Shown here in pieces: positions 25,130 through 38,472 of a stretch of 64,000 bases of DNA. A model generated the notes under the pieces. It was given only the letters and a program-made list of their open reading frames with translations. It was not told the DNA's origin and made no database searches. The position numbers were made by a program, and so were the translations under genes. How positions within the stretch are numbered: position 1 is the stretch's first letter; the number at the start of each line of letters is the position of its first letter. Origin of the DNA: Alisma plantago-aquatica (Eukaryota; Streptophyta; Magnoliopsida; Alismatales; Alismataceae); the NCBI GenBank assembly GCA_963693085.1, contig OY856413.1:749424056-749488055 (forward strand), read 5' to 3'.

Positions 25130-26340
25130 CAACACAAGGTGCATTAAGTCAACAATAATGTTGGTTCTTTTCCTTTTTTCTTTACACAACATATTTTTGG
25201 CATTATATTCATTCTTATTCATATGAATAGATTCATAATTTATGTTTCACATGTGTGATTGAATGGACACCCCAATGACAACATATACCAAAAAAAACTA
25301 TAAATAACATCCTCAGAAATCATGCATCAAAGAAGTATTCTTCACATTGCCAATTATTGGAGGCCATAGTGGGACACTTTTATAGAAATCTTCTTAGTGC
25401 CATATTATCTCTCACTTGGATCCATCCAGAAATCCTTCACGATGCATTTTGTCTGATGAAAAAAATGGCAATGTCATCAAGCCTGACACATAAAGTGGAA
25501 GATTGTGATGAATGAATCACTGCCTACCTCATTATCTATGTTCCCGACGACCTCTAAAATGGAATCATTAAAATATTCACCACCCAACTTCCATATGGGA
25601 CAACCTTGGTGAATCAAATGGCACTCACATCTTCCAACATGCACTGGAGGCACTAGGAGAAACACAAGATGATATATCCATATCTAAATTCCACAACCAC
25701 ATGTATGGACTTTTCCATCTAAGAAATTTTAATAGGCCTTCGTACACCACCTATTTTCCTCACAAGAAGGAGTTACATATGTACTAATTCCTTATGCATT
25801 TATGCCCAAAATTTTAGTCGTGTGTGACCAATATGATCCAATGGTTGATCACACCTTATCTAGAATCCATAATCCTTTAACTTGTGGTATATGAGACTCA
25901 TCTCTAGCTTGTCAAGAATACAACATCAACACACCAGTCGCCTCCAGTCACATTTGGCACTAAAATGGCTCCTGCAGTGGTTATTTTTGCAAGGACAAAA
26001 CCCCTTGACCATCTTACGTGTACATATTGTAACAATAAAGGCCTTTAGTAATAAGTGTTTAACCTTCACCTAAAGCTTTATCAAGATTATAAGGAAAGAA
26101 CAAGCGTATTGTTGTGCCAGCTACAACAAATAATACTGGCATAACATTGAGAGTGAGAAATAATTTTTCTCTTCCAATGAGATTGCATACTCACAAGGAC
26201 AAATTATCAAGATGGTGTTGTTTTCCCCTTGATTTCTACAAGCATTAAAGACACAACTTCATATTTATCTTCCTCATTTCTAGGTACATCCTATGACACA
26301 TGGATCATGGATTCATATTAAGATCATCATATGACTCCCA
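25130..26340 (+). pseudogene. Copia gag and protease remnant
   Basis: Heavily broken. Recognisable pieces: TCTYCNNKG-like text near 26015-26045 (first half of a CCHC zinc knuckle) and YDTWIMDS near 26290, the degenerate start of the copia protease motif WILDSGAT. The region between is readable only in short pieces. It is assigned mainly by position before the integrase. Confidence 0.5.
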
Positions 26341-26639
26341 TTTCTTCTATGTGAATGATTTGCTACACTCTACAACCACCACCAATAGAAATGGTAGACA
26401 CTTCATTCTTGACATATCTCAATTTTGATTCATCATAACCCAATCTTCAACTAGTGGAATCCTACTTTTCCTCAATTTTGCATGTAAATATCTTAGAAAT
26501 GGATGTCATATTTGTTGAAAAAATTTGTGATTCTTGGTTGGAATATTCTTTTTATAAAGTTGAGTCTTGGTTTAGGTGATTGGTACACAACTATGGTTGG
26601 TGATATATATCTTATGTCTATTCTTCACATTCTGAACAT

Positions 26640-27686
26640 CACTCACATTATTATTTTTGGAGTAATGGACTCACCTACTTTATGAAATTATAAACTTGGC
26701 CATGCAAGTCATCCTAGTAATCTTATAAGTCTAGTACTCTTAGTTGATTTTATATTTCCAATTGATAACAATATTTCAAAAGAGCAAACTTGCAAAATCT
26801 GAGCTCGTTATTTTCCAAAGTCAACCAATAAAAGTGCAACCTTCTTTATATTTTTATTTTTTAGGGAACCTTAAGTTGTCACCTAAATAAAGGGGATTTG
26901 AATATTATGTAACTTTATATTAATGATTTCAAGAAATATACATGGGTCTTCCATGTAAACATCATGTTTGGAGTTCCACACAAATACCAATCCTTATCCA
27001 ACAAAGTTAAAATCCAACACAACAAATCATTTGTGTGTTCTAAATATATGTAAAAAAGGAGTACACACCCACTACCATGTGCAAGGTCCTAAATTCAAGT
27101 GGCATCATATTTTGACAGTGTTTCCCCTACACCTATGAGTAGAATGGCATTACTGAGTGCAAGCATAAACACATTTTTGAAACCGCTCTTGCCCTCCTCA
27201 TAGAGATGGAGTTCTTTAGTGTTGTTGTACATAATTCATCCTTACACCCACTTATTGCATCACATGTCCACTCAGAGTCTAGGGGTCTTACTACATGAAA
27301 AAGTCTACAACAAACCACCATCCTACACCCACCTATGTGTTTTTGACAGCATTGGAATTTTCCTTTTTCTTAAAACAAGCAAAATGTTGTGTCCTTCTAG
27401 GATACATTGATGAAAACAAATGGTATTGTAGTTTTTACCCTATTTATCATCTCTTGATCATATAAAGGCATGTTTCCTTTCTTGAAGAGACACCTTATCA
27501 CACTTCTATCAACACTTGTCACACCTTGTGTTATGACTTCATCACTACCACTCATGAAGAATACACTACACTTTCAACATCCACCACAAACAATGTAATT
27601 GAAGCTACTCATTTTGAGCTTCCAATTGAGATTGAGGTTATCCTAGTCGAGCCTTCCACATGACTATGGATACCCATGGTGATCCC
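26640..27686 (+). pseudogene. Copia integrase remnant
   Basis: Would insert element DNA into the chromosome. The pre-integrase zinc region reads KLGHASHPSN near 26690-26720 and a following C-x2-C-like stretch near 26788. The end of the core is clearest: LLHEKVYNKPPSYTHLCVFDS (27290-27350), matching the conserved copia 'PPSYTHLRVFG' text, then CVLLGYIDENKWYC near 27390-27435, equivalent to KCVFLGYS. Stops and shifts elsewhere. The sequence is cut at 27686 by the solo LTR. Confidence 0.75.
27682..27686. other. Left target-site duplication ATCCC of the solo LTR
   Basis: ATCCC directly before the LTR end at 27687, matching ATCCC at 32507-32511 exactly. Confidence 0.85.
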
Positions 27687-28856
27687 TGAAACAATAGTCG
27701 CCAAACTGACAAACAAATCGTTACTAATTAAGCGGAATAAACATAAACAGCGGATTAACAAAAATCACTAAAATTTAAAACCATTTTGCAAGGAGATCCT
27801 TGTATAGAAAATTTTTACTGAAAGATTCAAAACTCATACATATCATGATTGACATTGTACAACATTGTTTCATCTCATCTCGAGGACAACATATAACAGT
27901 TGCTCTATCAAAACACATACTGGAGCAACATAAAACCTTGAGGCATTCAAGCTAAAATCTCATATTTTTCATGAAACCAGTACGAACCAACTCCAAGGAC
28001 CTGAGAGTACAGAGACGACACATAGGACTCATATCTACAAGACATGACAGACAGTACATTCAACCTGAGTTGTCACTGTTGTCTCAGCTGTTATTCTTCC
28101 TCTGCAAAAAGGTCTTCACCTCCTTGTGCACGTCCACCTAAAAATTTGGATTCCACGGGGGTGAGATAATTGTAAATTACCCCAGCGAGAGATATAACTC
28201 TCTGTCAACAATATTATTATCACAGTTTTAATGGTATAAAATTGAGCAGAAGATAAGTAGTTTTAGAATATTCTCATCTTTTAAAGCATTGCAACTATCT
28301 GTGATAGAGTAGTAATTCATTTATTCTCTTTATAAGGAATGGGAAGAACATGTATATCATTTACTCATCATACTATATCAACATCTCAAGCTTATCCAGT
28401 GAAACTCATTATCATGGTATGTCATCCATGAATCATTCTCATTTCTATTTATTGGCCTCAACCAATCTGCTAACTAGATATTTAATTGTACCATTCATGT
28501 GAGTATACATCATCATATTATATTCAGGCATTGGACTATGCCAATCCTATGCAACTATTTCAGGCATTGGACTATGCCAATCCTGTGCAAACATCACTGA
28601 ATACCACATCACTTTTACTAGGCATTATACCTTGGCCAAGCCATCATACTTATTCACATCCTTTCTATAAACAAGTATCCCTCTCATATATTTCAAACAC
28701 TATAGCCCTTATTTGGCTATAAGCATAAAGCATGTTTGATCAAGATTTCATTATTATTAATGTATCCATTTATTATTATCATTATATTACTAAGTTTCCA
28801 TTTCTTAGTTTATTTTGAACATTATCATTTCTTACATGAGACTTTTATAAACACCT

Positions 28857-29440
28857 TGTTACCTCTCACTAGGCAACACCTATCCTCATGGCTCACAAGG
28901 CCCATTAAGTATCTTGTCACCTCTCACTAGGCAACAAATTATCACATGGCTCACAAGGCCATAACACATCTTGTCAACTCTCACTAGGCAACAAATTATC
29001 ACATGGCTCACAAGGCCATAACACATCTTATCACCTCTCACTAGGAAACAACTTATTCTCATGGCTCACAAAGCCCATAACACATCTTTTCACCTCTCAC
29101 TAGGCAACAAATTATCACATGGCTCACAAGGCCATAACACATCTTGTCACCTCTCACTAGGCAACAAATTATTCTCATGCTCACAAAGCCCATAACACAT
29201 CTTGTCACCTCTCACTAGGCAACAAATTATCACATGGCTCACAAGGCCATAACACATCTTGTCACCTCTCACTAGGCAACAACTTATTCTCATGGCTCAC
29301 AAAGCCCAGAACACATCTTGTCACCTCTCACTAGGCAACAAATCATCACATGGCTCACAAGGCCATAACACATCTTGTCACCTCTCACTAGGCAAAAAAT
29401 TATCACATGGCTCACAAGGCCATAACATCTTTATACTTTT
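28857..29440. repeat. 57-bp tandem repeat, about ten copies
   Basis: The unit contains CACCTCTCACTAGGCAACAA, ATTATCACATGGCTCACAAG and GCCATAACACATCTTG; most steps are 57-59 bp with some variants (TTATTCTCATGG). The related LTRs carry the matching segment once (for example near 45590 and 2510), so the expansion is specific to this LTR or subfamily. Confidence 0.92.
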
Positions 29441-31124
29441 ATACAAGTATTTAACATGCCTTACAAGGCTTATGCAATAAGAGAATTACAACCATCCCAT
29501 CATTGGGATTAGGGTTTCCCCTTTATGACCGATTAGGGTTTCATGTTTATTTTATTGATCCAAACCCTGACTCATTGATCCACACATATAGTAGCATACA
29601 TTTATATCATAAGTATCCAATCATACTTATTTATTCTCAACATTTATCATTAAATGATTACCAACACAAGGTACGAGTTTCTCTCTCATCCTCTCTAGGA
29701 TATTGATTACATCATACTTTATTGTTTTGGCTTAACCCTTTCTCAAGGTATGTTAGCCTACACTTATCAAAGTGCATTAAACTCATTACATTTCAATGTA
29801 ACAATTGGCATGACACACTTCATGTGTTACTCATCCATACATATTGGATTTAAGATGCATCAAGGTGTAGCAACCTTAAAGTGTTGGATGTGATATTTAC
29901 CATACCTTGGTGTATCACTTCCCTCATCACTTTTAACTTAGTTAAGTTCATCAACTTATATTGTATTAGGGTATTTCCCATCCTAATACTTTATCCACTA
30001 TCCCATCATATTAATCTTGTAAAGTATTGACCATAAGTCATACACTTGAATCACCCAGCTATCATCAATGATATGGACTCATCTCGGATAAATGCACTGT
30101 TGATATAAGGTTGTCCATTATCAACCACATTAGGTGTTTCACCTATAAAGGTATTAGCCACACCATAACTTGGTGTTATTATTATCACTCCTAAGAGTGT
30201 CTTGCCCTCACCTTTACAAGGTATCTCGGATTATAAGTGTGCATATGTTCATCATATCGGGTTGTTAGTATATGAGCACTCACCATATCGGGCTAGAAGT
30301 ATATACACACCATTCATATCGGGCTCAAGGTGTTTGTATGTGTTACCCATGTCATGCATGAGGTATTAAGCCATCACCATGTTGGGCTAGACATCAACTA
30401 GGGTTGTGTATCGGGCTACCATATCGTGCAATAGCACTTACTATTCTTTGCTCATATTTGGTTGCCCAAATTAGGGTTTCACATCAACTTATAAGTATTC
30501 ATTTAACCTTGTATCATGCATGGAGTCTATACTTGACTCCCTATCATGAAAGAGGTGTATACTACACCTCCATATAGTGCAACAATGTATTCATTCATAT
30601 CCATATCATTCAAGTGAAGAAGGTGCATCATCATATCGGGTTAAAGGTGCTTACTTGTGTGCTTGCACTCGATATCACTTTTATAAAGTAATATCATCAT
30701 CTTCAAGTTCTAGACCTTTGTTCTAACTATTATAGTTCATGTCAACAGGTCTAAGAAACTACTAGAACTCATAATTTCATCAACTATTTTAGGAAATTTT
30801 GGAATTAAAAGTAGATCATTAAATACAGCAATTTAGGTGATGAATAATAACATGGTTGAGTTCAAGTTATATAACCCGCCTTAAGAACAACTTCAAAGCT
30901 AAAAGCTCCAAAGCTCCACGTTCCTAAGGTTGAAGATGACTTATAAAAAGTCCAAGGCTTGTTCACAACTCCTTCATATACAAGGAATCACCATGGATAC
31001 AATTGGTGAAGAAGAAAAGAAAGGTAGTTCATAACCCTAATTCCATGGTTCAATTCAAGCTTGAAGACAACTATAGCTTACCTTAGGGTTAAGTTTTGAG
31101 TTCCTTATCTCCTTGGACGACACC

Positions 31125-31530
31125 CTACAACTATTGGGCGATATGGACATCCTCTTTGCCGACACAACTTTGCTTGTGGCCGATACCCCTCACTTGTGGC
31201 CAAAGTCACTTCAATTGGCCGATATCAACTTGCTATGGGCAATATCAACATCTGCTATGGCCGATATACTTGCTATGGCCGATACCCAAGGCCTATGCAC
31301 GATACCCTTGTGCTCTTGAATGACATTCCACCCCTCTTGCACGATATGATACTCACTTGCACGATATGGCACTCACTTGGAGTCAAAACACTTCACTCTA
31401 TGGCCGATATCACCCTATATGGCCGATATCACCTACTTGGGCGATATGGTCTTGCCATGGGCGATACCCCAAGGCCCATGCACGATAACACAGAATATCT
31501 TCACGATATGGGAGATCTATGCACGATAAC
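31125..31530. repeat. Block of GGCCGATAT / GCACGATA repeats in the solo LTR
   Basis: Copies of TGGCCGATATC, GGGCGATATG, TGCACGATA and GGCCGATACCC recur about every 15-30 bases, with ACTTGC linkers. It lies about 1.0-1.4 kb from the LTR start (minus sense). Open frames across it on both strands are by-products. Confidence 0.85.
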
Positions 31531-32506
31531 TTAGGGTAGGAGGGTGGTAAGGGTCGCAAAATTGCACCAAGGGGTGAAACTAGGGGTATATATACTTGTT
31601 GTTCATGAAGGAAGGCAAAAAATGAGGTGTCAACATTTTGAGCTAGTAGGTGCCACGTGTCATGCATGGGTGACACGTGTACATGCATGCATCAAAATTT
31701 ATCTTGTCTTGCAAAACAGTTGAGAATCATTTAGGGATAAAGATTCGTCCATTACATATCTCTTTGAATAAGATATATCAACAAAATCACCACTTTATTC
31801 ACAACTCATCACAACTTTGCTAAGGAAGTTGTAACCCGACACACCTCACCTCCTTGAGGTGCTTTGCACGATATGGACTTTTCCAAGATTCCAAAAAACT
31901 ATATGGGACACCTCCTTGGGCTCCATGGCCGATAGGCACTCATATATAAGCTTTTCAACTTGATACAACTCAAGTTAAGCTTTCAAATTCAACCCTTTTC
32001 TTGGTCATTTCTTCACCAAGATTACCATCATTCATAATGGAATCAAGTATGGTGTATCCTCCTTTATCTCTCTTATAAATGATGCTATGAGGGAGTAGTA
32101 ACACTCTAGATGTGGTAATTTTCATGTTAATCCCACATTTTGGGTAAATTGCAATTTGTACCAAAATTGGTGCACAATGCTCCAACATTGTTCAAACAAG
32201 TTCAAACTTGGAATTTAGGCATTGCACGAGCCACCACTTAACATCATTATCTCTCTTATGATTGTAAAACACATGTGGTACATTCAACATGTGACATTTT
32301 GCATTATAACCACTCAAATTGGGTAAATTGCACTTTAGTCCAAAACAAAGGAAAATTGCTCAAACAACATTCAATCAGGACCAAATTTGAAACATGAGTG
32401 TGTCACATGATAACAAAACACCTTAGAGGATTATATTAAAGTTATAAGAAACTTTATTAGTCAATACAAATAGGGTTACCTCATAACCCAGGTCAGGGTC
32501 GTTACA

Positions 32507-32511
32507 ATCCC
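32507..32511. other. Right target-site duplication ATCCC of the solo LTR
   Basis: ATCCC immediately after GTTACA, identical to 27682-27686. Confidence 0.85.
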
Positions 32512-34140
32512 CCTATGATGCCTTCACTAATGGATATTTATTCTACCTATTTTGAGCCTCATGCATAATCAGATGACATGACACATGATTATGGACCCAA
32601 ATATGTAAATAATATTTTTTCTACAGAAAAAAATGGGCTTAAGAATATCTAAATGCAAAATCCAACCAAATCCATGCTACATTTATTCAATGTTCACAAG
32701 TTACTTGTCATAATATTCATGTTTCCTCATCACTCTGAATACAAGTTCTATTCCATCTTCATATCAGGAAGTTGTTGGTTTCATGCAACTGAAAGAAGTG
32801 TATGTATTAATATCTCCATGCCTTTGAGATCACCCACAATCGGGATCTTGTTTCTCTACCAACAGTAATTTCAATTATTAGTTTTAAGTTGTATTCCAAA
32901 ATCAAGAACAAGGATAATGGAACAAATGCTAAATACAAAGCATACCAAATTTCTAGGGACTTACTCAGGAGTATGGCATAGAATATGAAGAAATGTTTGC
33001 TCTAGTTTCTCACTTGATCACTATCAGATGTCTTCTACATGTTTCAACATACCATCAATAGCCTCTCTACTAGATGGATGTTTAAAATGTTTTTCTACAT
33101 GGAGAACTATCAAAAACAATGTACATGGATCTGCCCCCCAAATGGCTAGTAACTGAATCTCATATTTTTCTTAAGCTTAGAACCCTTTGTGGGCCTATAC
33201 AAGCACCTAAGGCATGGATTGAAGGCTTCATAAAAGCCATCACCTACACAAGTTATACTTATATCTCATATGATTATTCAATATTCATATCCCACACACC
33301 TCAAGGATGAGTCATTCTACTCCTATATTTGGATGACATGATTATAGAACATAAAATGTAGAAAGATTCAATGAATTACAAAATTATTCTTCCAAACAAT
33401 TTCAAATTAAGGACCTTAGGAAACATTGCTACATTTGAAGCCTAGAGATTGCTCATAAACACTAAGAAATTTTGATCTTACAATAAAAGTATGTGATCCA
33501 TACATTGAGAAGGCCAATATATTTGACTTATGTGAAGTAGACCAACCTATTGCACTTTATGTGAAACTGTTCCCTGCTAATGGTAAGCCACTTCCTAATC
33601 CCACAAGGTGTCGTCAACTAATGGGACAACTTCTATGCATGTGCATCACTTGGCCTAAAATTGAGCATGTTGTTAGAATTGTGTCATGGTTCTTGTATTC
33701 TCCTAAAGTGTCAATTATGTTATTTTACTTCATATGGTATGCTACATATATGAAACAATGACACAATCTCTCTTTATGAATTATTTTCACAACCTTACCT
33801 TGTGGGCATATACTAACATTGACTGGGATGGATGCCCAACCACCAGATACTCCACTATGAGTTTTGTCTTCTTCTTGATAATTCCTTCATTTCATGTAGG
33901 ATTAAAAACATGACATTTTATCTCTTTATTCCATGAAGGTAGAGTACATAGGAATGCATGATATCACTCAATAAATAGCACACATCCATTGGCTTGTAAG
34001 AGATATCAGAGTTATCATTTATGATGTTGCAATTATCTTCTATGACAAATGAATATGTAGTGATCCTAATATAATTGACATGAATAAGAACAAAGAGATA
34101 GATGTTCACTTTGTGAGATAAAATCATCTATAAGACATCA
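32512..34140 (+). pseudogene. Copia reverse transcriptase / RNase H remnant
   Basis: Continuation of the Copia polyprotein after the solo LTR. Around 32940-33110 the frames read YSQEYGIEYEEMFAL-like text, then ITIRCLL and NVFLHGEL; 33119-33220 gives MYMDLPP and GPIQAPKAWIEGF (conserved LYGLKQAPRAW region); 33318-33345 reads LLYLDDMII, the copia YVDDMI active site with Leu for Val. 33598-33700 reads NPTRCRQLMGQLL; 33800-33860 reads YTNIDWDGCPTTRYSTMSF, the copia RNase H core. Many stops and shifts. Confidence 0.85.
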
Positions 34141-34257
34141 TCACACTACCCTTCATAAACTCTACATATCAGGTTGCATACTTCTTCACAAAGACATAAG
34201 CTACATCAAATCAAAATATTTTGATACACACTCTGAATCTTTGATACGCCTTGAGTT

Positions 34258-34266
34258 TGAGGTGGG
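34258..34266 (+). other. Copia polypurine tract
   Basis: GAGGTGGG lies immediately before the proposed 3' LTR start TGTTCATATT, the expected place of the plus-strand primer. Confidence 0.5.
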
Positions 34267-34471
34267 TGTTCATATTAGTTATTTTCCTTGTCTATAACTT
34301 CTCTACTCTTCCTACCTATAACTTTTTGCTTTCCTTCCTCTAATTTCAATATTTTACTTAAGCATGTGCATGTCAGATAAGTATTTCCTTATACCTTACA
34401 CATTGTAAGCACATACTATTATTTAAAGTAAATTTGTTAATAGTATACTCATGAGATTCACACAATTAATA
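34267..34471 (+). repeat. Copia 3' LTR (approximate)
   Basis: Starts TGTTCATATTAGTTATTTTC after a purine tract and aligns in order with 24875-25047. The end is set by matching GATTCACACAATTAATA to the 5' copy. Confidence 0.55.
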
Positions 34472-37400
34472 GTCACTATCTTAAAGACAAATAAACATAA
34501 TAAATCAAATGAATTTATTTATAAACAAATCAAATAAAAATTATATCATTATAATCATCATATGGATGTCTCTCATGTCATGTAGACGGATAAGATCCTC
34601 ATGTGCCAAGATCTATGATACAACTAGTGTAATACTAATAACTAGGTTATCAACCACTAAGGTAAGTTCCAATATCATTTAGGTATCATTAATATTGTTT
34701 GACCGTATTTCATCCCGTAAAAATGTAAATCAAAAACCCTCATCACAATAAAAATGTTATGTTGATTACTCAACCTCTTATAAATATATGGAACTTAACA
34801 ATGGAACATATACTTTCTAATTTATAAATAATAAATCAACTATAAATATATCAAATACTTATATATTATAGCCAAATAATGTTTTATAAGAAACTTGTAA
34901 CCCAGAAATGAAAAGCACGCACCAAAGATCATCATGCTAAGTGGAATCCCATTTAGGAATTTACTGGTTTATAATATTGATTAAGGAATATTCCTCAATC
35001 AAGTTAAGTCATATAGGTCAATTCATCTAAATTGGAACTTAGGTATAATAAGAAGGCACAAAATGAAATTTAGGAAAAAATATCAAATTGCAATTCATTC
35101 AAGTATTTTATACATGAAGTAATAGTTTAGTATCATATACTAGGTTAGAACATGAAGAAGTTAATAAACTAATAACTAAACAGATGTCAATTCCGTTTCA
35201 AATACACATCAAATGCCCTCAATAGAATAATTAGTTAGAAACATTTTTATATAGAAATAGAAAGGGAATGTATCCAATCTCTAAAACAATAAAAAAACTA
35301 AAAAAAGATAAGAACACCCACAACAATATCACAAAAGTAGAACCAAAAACATGTAGTGAATCTCGACCTAGGCCAACTTTCACTAAAGAATAAGAAAAGT
35401 ACTGCTAAAGTAGAACTCACACCCACTGGACCATAACCTCTCCTCACCATCCATGGCTGTAAGAATAAGAAGTCACAAATAGGAGATAAATCACCTTAAA
35501 ACAACCATATATAAAACGAGAAACTCCAAACATGTCCAATGATAAAAAAGAAGCAAAGTACCCCAAAGATTACCACTGAAATCACCAAGACTTCTCCAAA
35601 TGGAAGAAAACTACATCATCATTCAAGGTTGTTGTTGGATATATAGACAAGGTGGAAAATACTAAACATTCTCAAACACAAAGTACTTTTGAAACCCAAT
35701 GATTGAGAGACTCTGTGAGGCCAGTCTGAAATCTCCTAATTGTCTAATCTCCAAATTTTAGACCTCCCACTAATAATGATATTGAGCTACCATCAACCAA
35801 AAATTTAGTATATATGTGATAATTCTATCAATTTTGTTGACCCAAATTTCTTACAAAGTAGTCAATCAGATGCCACCCTTCACATATTGTGACTGAAGTC
35901 TGGTATGACTTATTGGGCAAGTCCATTGACCTATTCACCAAGTCAATGCCTAAAAAAGAATGGAAACTTTGTGGCATTAGGTATTAAGTAATCAAGTCCA
36001 AAGAAATATTGGAGTTTTTAATCAGAGTTTTTTATATCACATTTTCAACTTAATAATTCATTTTTGGATCATTGATAAGAAATAGGTCGAATCAAAGTAG
36101 TAAATAATTGCCAAAAATTTAGGATAAGCATAAAGTTACATGTATTGGCCGAAATGGAATTAGACATCTCTAGAAACATGGAATTGAATTTGATTTTTAT
36201 TCGATCTTTTTTGTAAGATGAGATAAGGGTATTACGAAGACAATCCTAAATTTTTGTATCAATTGGAGGCATCTAGAGACCTAGGCAAGTTTTATATGAT
36301 AATGATAATATTTGGACATATAGGATCAATCCAATTTAAATTGGATCTTTTATTGGCCAGAGACTTAAATCTAGACTAAGTCCTAGATTCTAGGATGTTT
36401 CACGATGAAATCATTGGTCATACTCAATCAAGGACCATATGGGTCATACTCACTGTCTAACTCCTAAAGAAGAGACCCGCACTTCTAGGACTCAAACCCC
36501 GACCTTAATCTTTCTCCATATGCCACGATTTTCAACAATTATGGTCCCATTGGCCTTGGGAGATATTGTTGAACCCAAAAGCCTCTAGTTTGTCCATTAT
36601 CTCTTTCCATGGGAGTAGTGCCCAAATCACATATAATCTAGGGGGTTAGGGATAATCACCAAAGACGTTACTCACAAAACCATGCCTATATAAAACTACC
36701 CATAGAACCCTCACGGCTCCCATAACTGGACCCTACTCTCAATTTCTCTAAAAAATTCCTCCAAATCCTAGTTGGTCTCTAACTTCCTCTCCAACAACCT
36801 AGACCTCACTCTGATGACTCTAAGCATATCCAACCAATTCCCTAGGCTTGAAGCTTCACAATAAGCCCATCAATGTGCTCCAATCACTTCAAAAGACAAT
36901 GAATGTAAAACCTCCAAACTCATCATCTCTCTTTCCTAGTTTCTAACCTTACAAAACCCACCTAGCCTTCTCCTTTTTGGCCACCTCACCATGAGTGAAA
37001 GAGCTTGTTGGCTTTTAAGAGGTCTACCAAACTAAGACCAATCCTTGACCATGATTGTCAAGGATTAAGCCCAGAATTAACCTCAGAGTCGATTCCATGA
37101 CTTGTTGCTTCATGTGCAGGACTTGGGGTAGAATCTCCATGAGGGATATACCTTAATACCCCTTATCTAAGTGATAAAATATGATCATCATGTGAACCTT
37201 TTCCCTTAAATTAATATCCATCCAACCCACACCCATCTTGGAAGATGTAGCAAGTTGTGATTGGCTGGTATATACTTAATTATGCAAAATTTATAGAAAT
37301 TCTAGCTCTAAATATGGTGATTTGTATGACAAATTGATTACAAAAATGTCTATAATCATAAAATATTGGTTTGAAAAGCTATTGAATTTTCCTATATGAA

Positions 37401-38424
37401 AAGTATGTTTGCACAAACAAAATATGAGAAAAAAATTGAAAACCCTTATTTTGATATGTAAGATGCTTATCTTTCTTAAATACAATTACACAAGGACATA
37501 ATTGGTGTTGCTTAGTAATAAAAAAATCTCACGATTCATGCAATATTGATTTATGATTAGGATTTCCTTTTCAAGGGATCGATACTATGAAAAAAATAGG
37601 GTTTGAAGTCTAACTCTAGATATTGTAGTGTTTTGGGAAAGGTGCCACAATAGAATAACACATTTTTTTTCTATTTTACCATAGTCGTCGGATCTGGCAT
37701 AACTATAAATCATCAATGAACATAAGACATGGAATGAAATAAGAGTACACCTTGTGAGCACTAGTTGTACAATAGCTAGACACATATTTGGTGGTGAATA
37801 ACTCAAATTTTCATATCCAAATCTGAATTGACCACTAAGCTGTTGCACTATAGTCTTCTTCACATCACCTTGTCATTATCTTGTGTAACACCTTCTCCGA
37901 GTCTCTGTAGAAATGCCTCGACATCTACTTCATCGATGTAGATGAGAGAGAATGTGGTGAACCACCTTGGCCACCAAGATGAAGCAGAATATGAGTTTTT
38001 AATTTGACAATCATATTCTCCTATCTTGGATGCTCGTGCTTAATGAATATTTCTCTCTCTTTAAGAGAGAAATTTCATAGAAGCTTGTCACACAATTTGT
38101 GTCAAGTGATATATATATATATATCCACACTTGGTGACAACCTCCTGTCCTAGTCCTTGACAAATTTGCTCCCAACACGTGATCCATTTTCATTTTGGTT
38201 TTCCAATTGAAATCAAGTAGTACTAGCTGATTGGTTGCAATATTTAGTTCAGTAAAATTCAAGGAAAGCCATGCACCACAAGTCACAATATTAACGTGGA
38301 TATTCTCAGATATATATTGCACTTCTTTATGAGATCATAATTTTAGGTTCAAAAGAAAATTCCTTCTAATTATTTACGGTACATGTAGCTTCAATTCATG
38401 ATCAGATAGTCAAGTCCATCTTAG
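34472..38424. other. Unclassified AT-rich stretch, no gene recognised
   Basis: About 4 kb with stops in all frames and no family motif. 35260-35620 is A-rich. 36400-37000 is richer in C and holds a TATA box, resembling the promoter and leader of a plant LTR, but no primer site or matching repeat was found. Minus-strand frames 37585-37863 and 38011-38322 have no secure match. Confidence 0.4.
36687..36694 (+). promoter_or_regulatory. Candidate TATA box
   Basis: TATATAAA is followed by a C-rich, T-rich leader (ACTACCCATAGAACCCTCACG) and precedes about 300 bases of pyrimidine-rich text, as in plant LTR promoters. No gene or element is tied to it. Confidence 0.3.
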
Positions 38425-38426
38425 AA

Positions 38427-38470
<44 letters not shown>
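38425..38470. repeat. (TA)n(GA)n compound microsatellite
   Basis: TA run to 38450 followed by GA run, abutting the left end of MITE copy 2. Confidence 0.95.

Positions 38471-38472
<2 letters not shown>

Larger units (their letters stand above)
27687..32506 (-). mobile_element. Solo LTR of a Tekay-like element (4.8 kb)
   Basis: On the minus strand it starts TGTAACGACCCTGACCTGGG and ends GACTATTGTTTCA: TG…CA termini flanked by perfect 5-bp duplications (ATCCC). No gag-pol, primer site or second LTR is present, so internal DNA was probably removed by recombination between two LTRs. It shares the landmark order of the other long LTRs in reverse: 'ggattccacgggggtgaga' near 28148, the lysine-poor 'ctcactaggcaac' segment, AGGGTTT-rich text and a CCGATATC block. 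It interrupts the Copia polyprotein, so it is younger than that element. Confidence 0.88.
24875..34471 (+). mobile_element. Old Ty1/copia element split by a solo LTR
   Basis: Short LTRs of about 170-205 bp bracket a decayed copia-order polyprotein (gag, protease, integrase, reverse transcriptase, RNase H), broken between integrase and reverse transcriptase by the minus-strand solo LTR at 27687-32506. Integrase before reverse transcriptase is the defining copia order. Stops and frameshifts occur throughout, so it is older than the solo LTR. I could not match a target duplication at its ends. Confidence 0.75.

Noticed and set aside
28857..29440. CRISPR-like regular repeats (also 43538-43986 and 59690-60295)
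   Set aside because: The spacers are not unique sequences of constant length, units are whole tandem copies or degenerate palindromes, and all lie in plant transposable elements.
38011..38322. Minus-strand open frame with faint resemblance to a cytochrome P450 C-terminal segment
   Set aside because: Only a few residues fit (LLDFNWK) and the heme-binding cysteine motif is missing.
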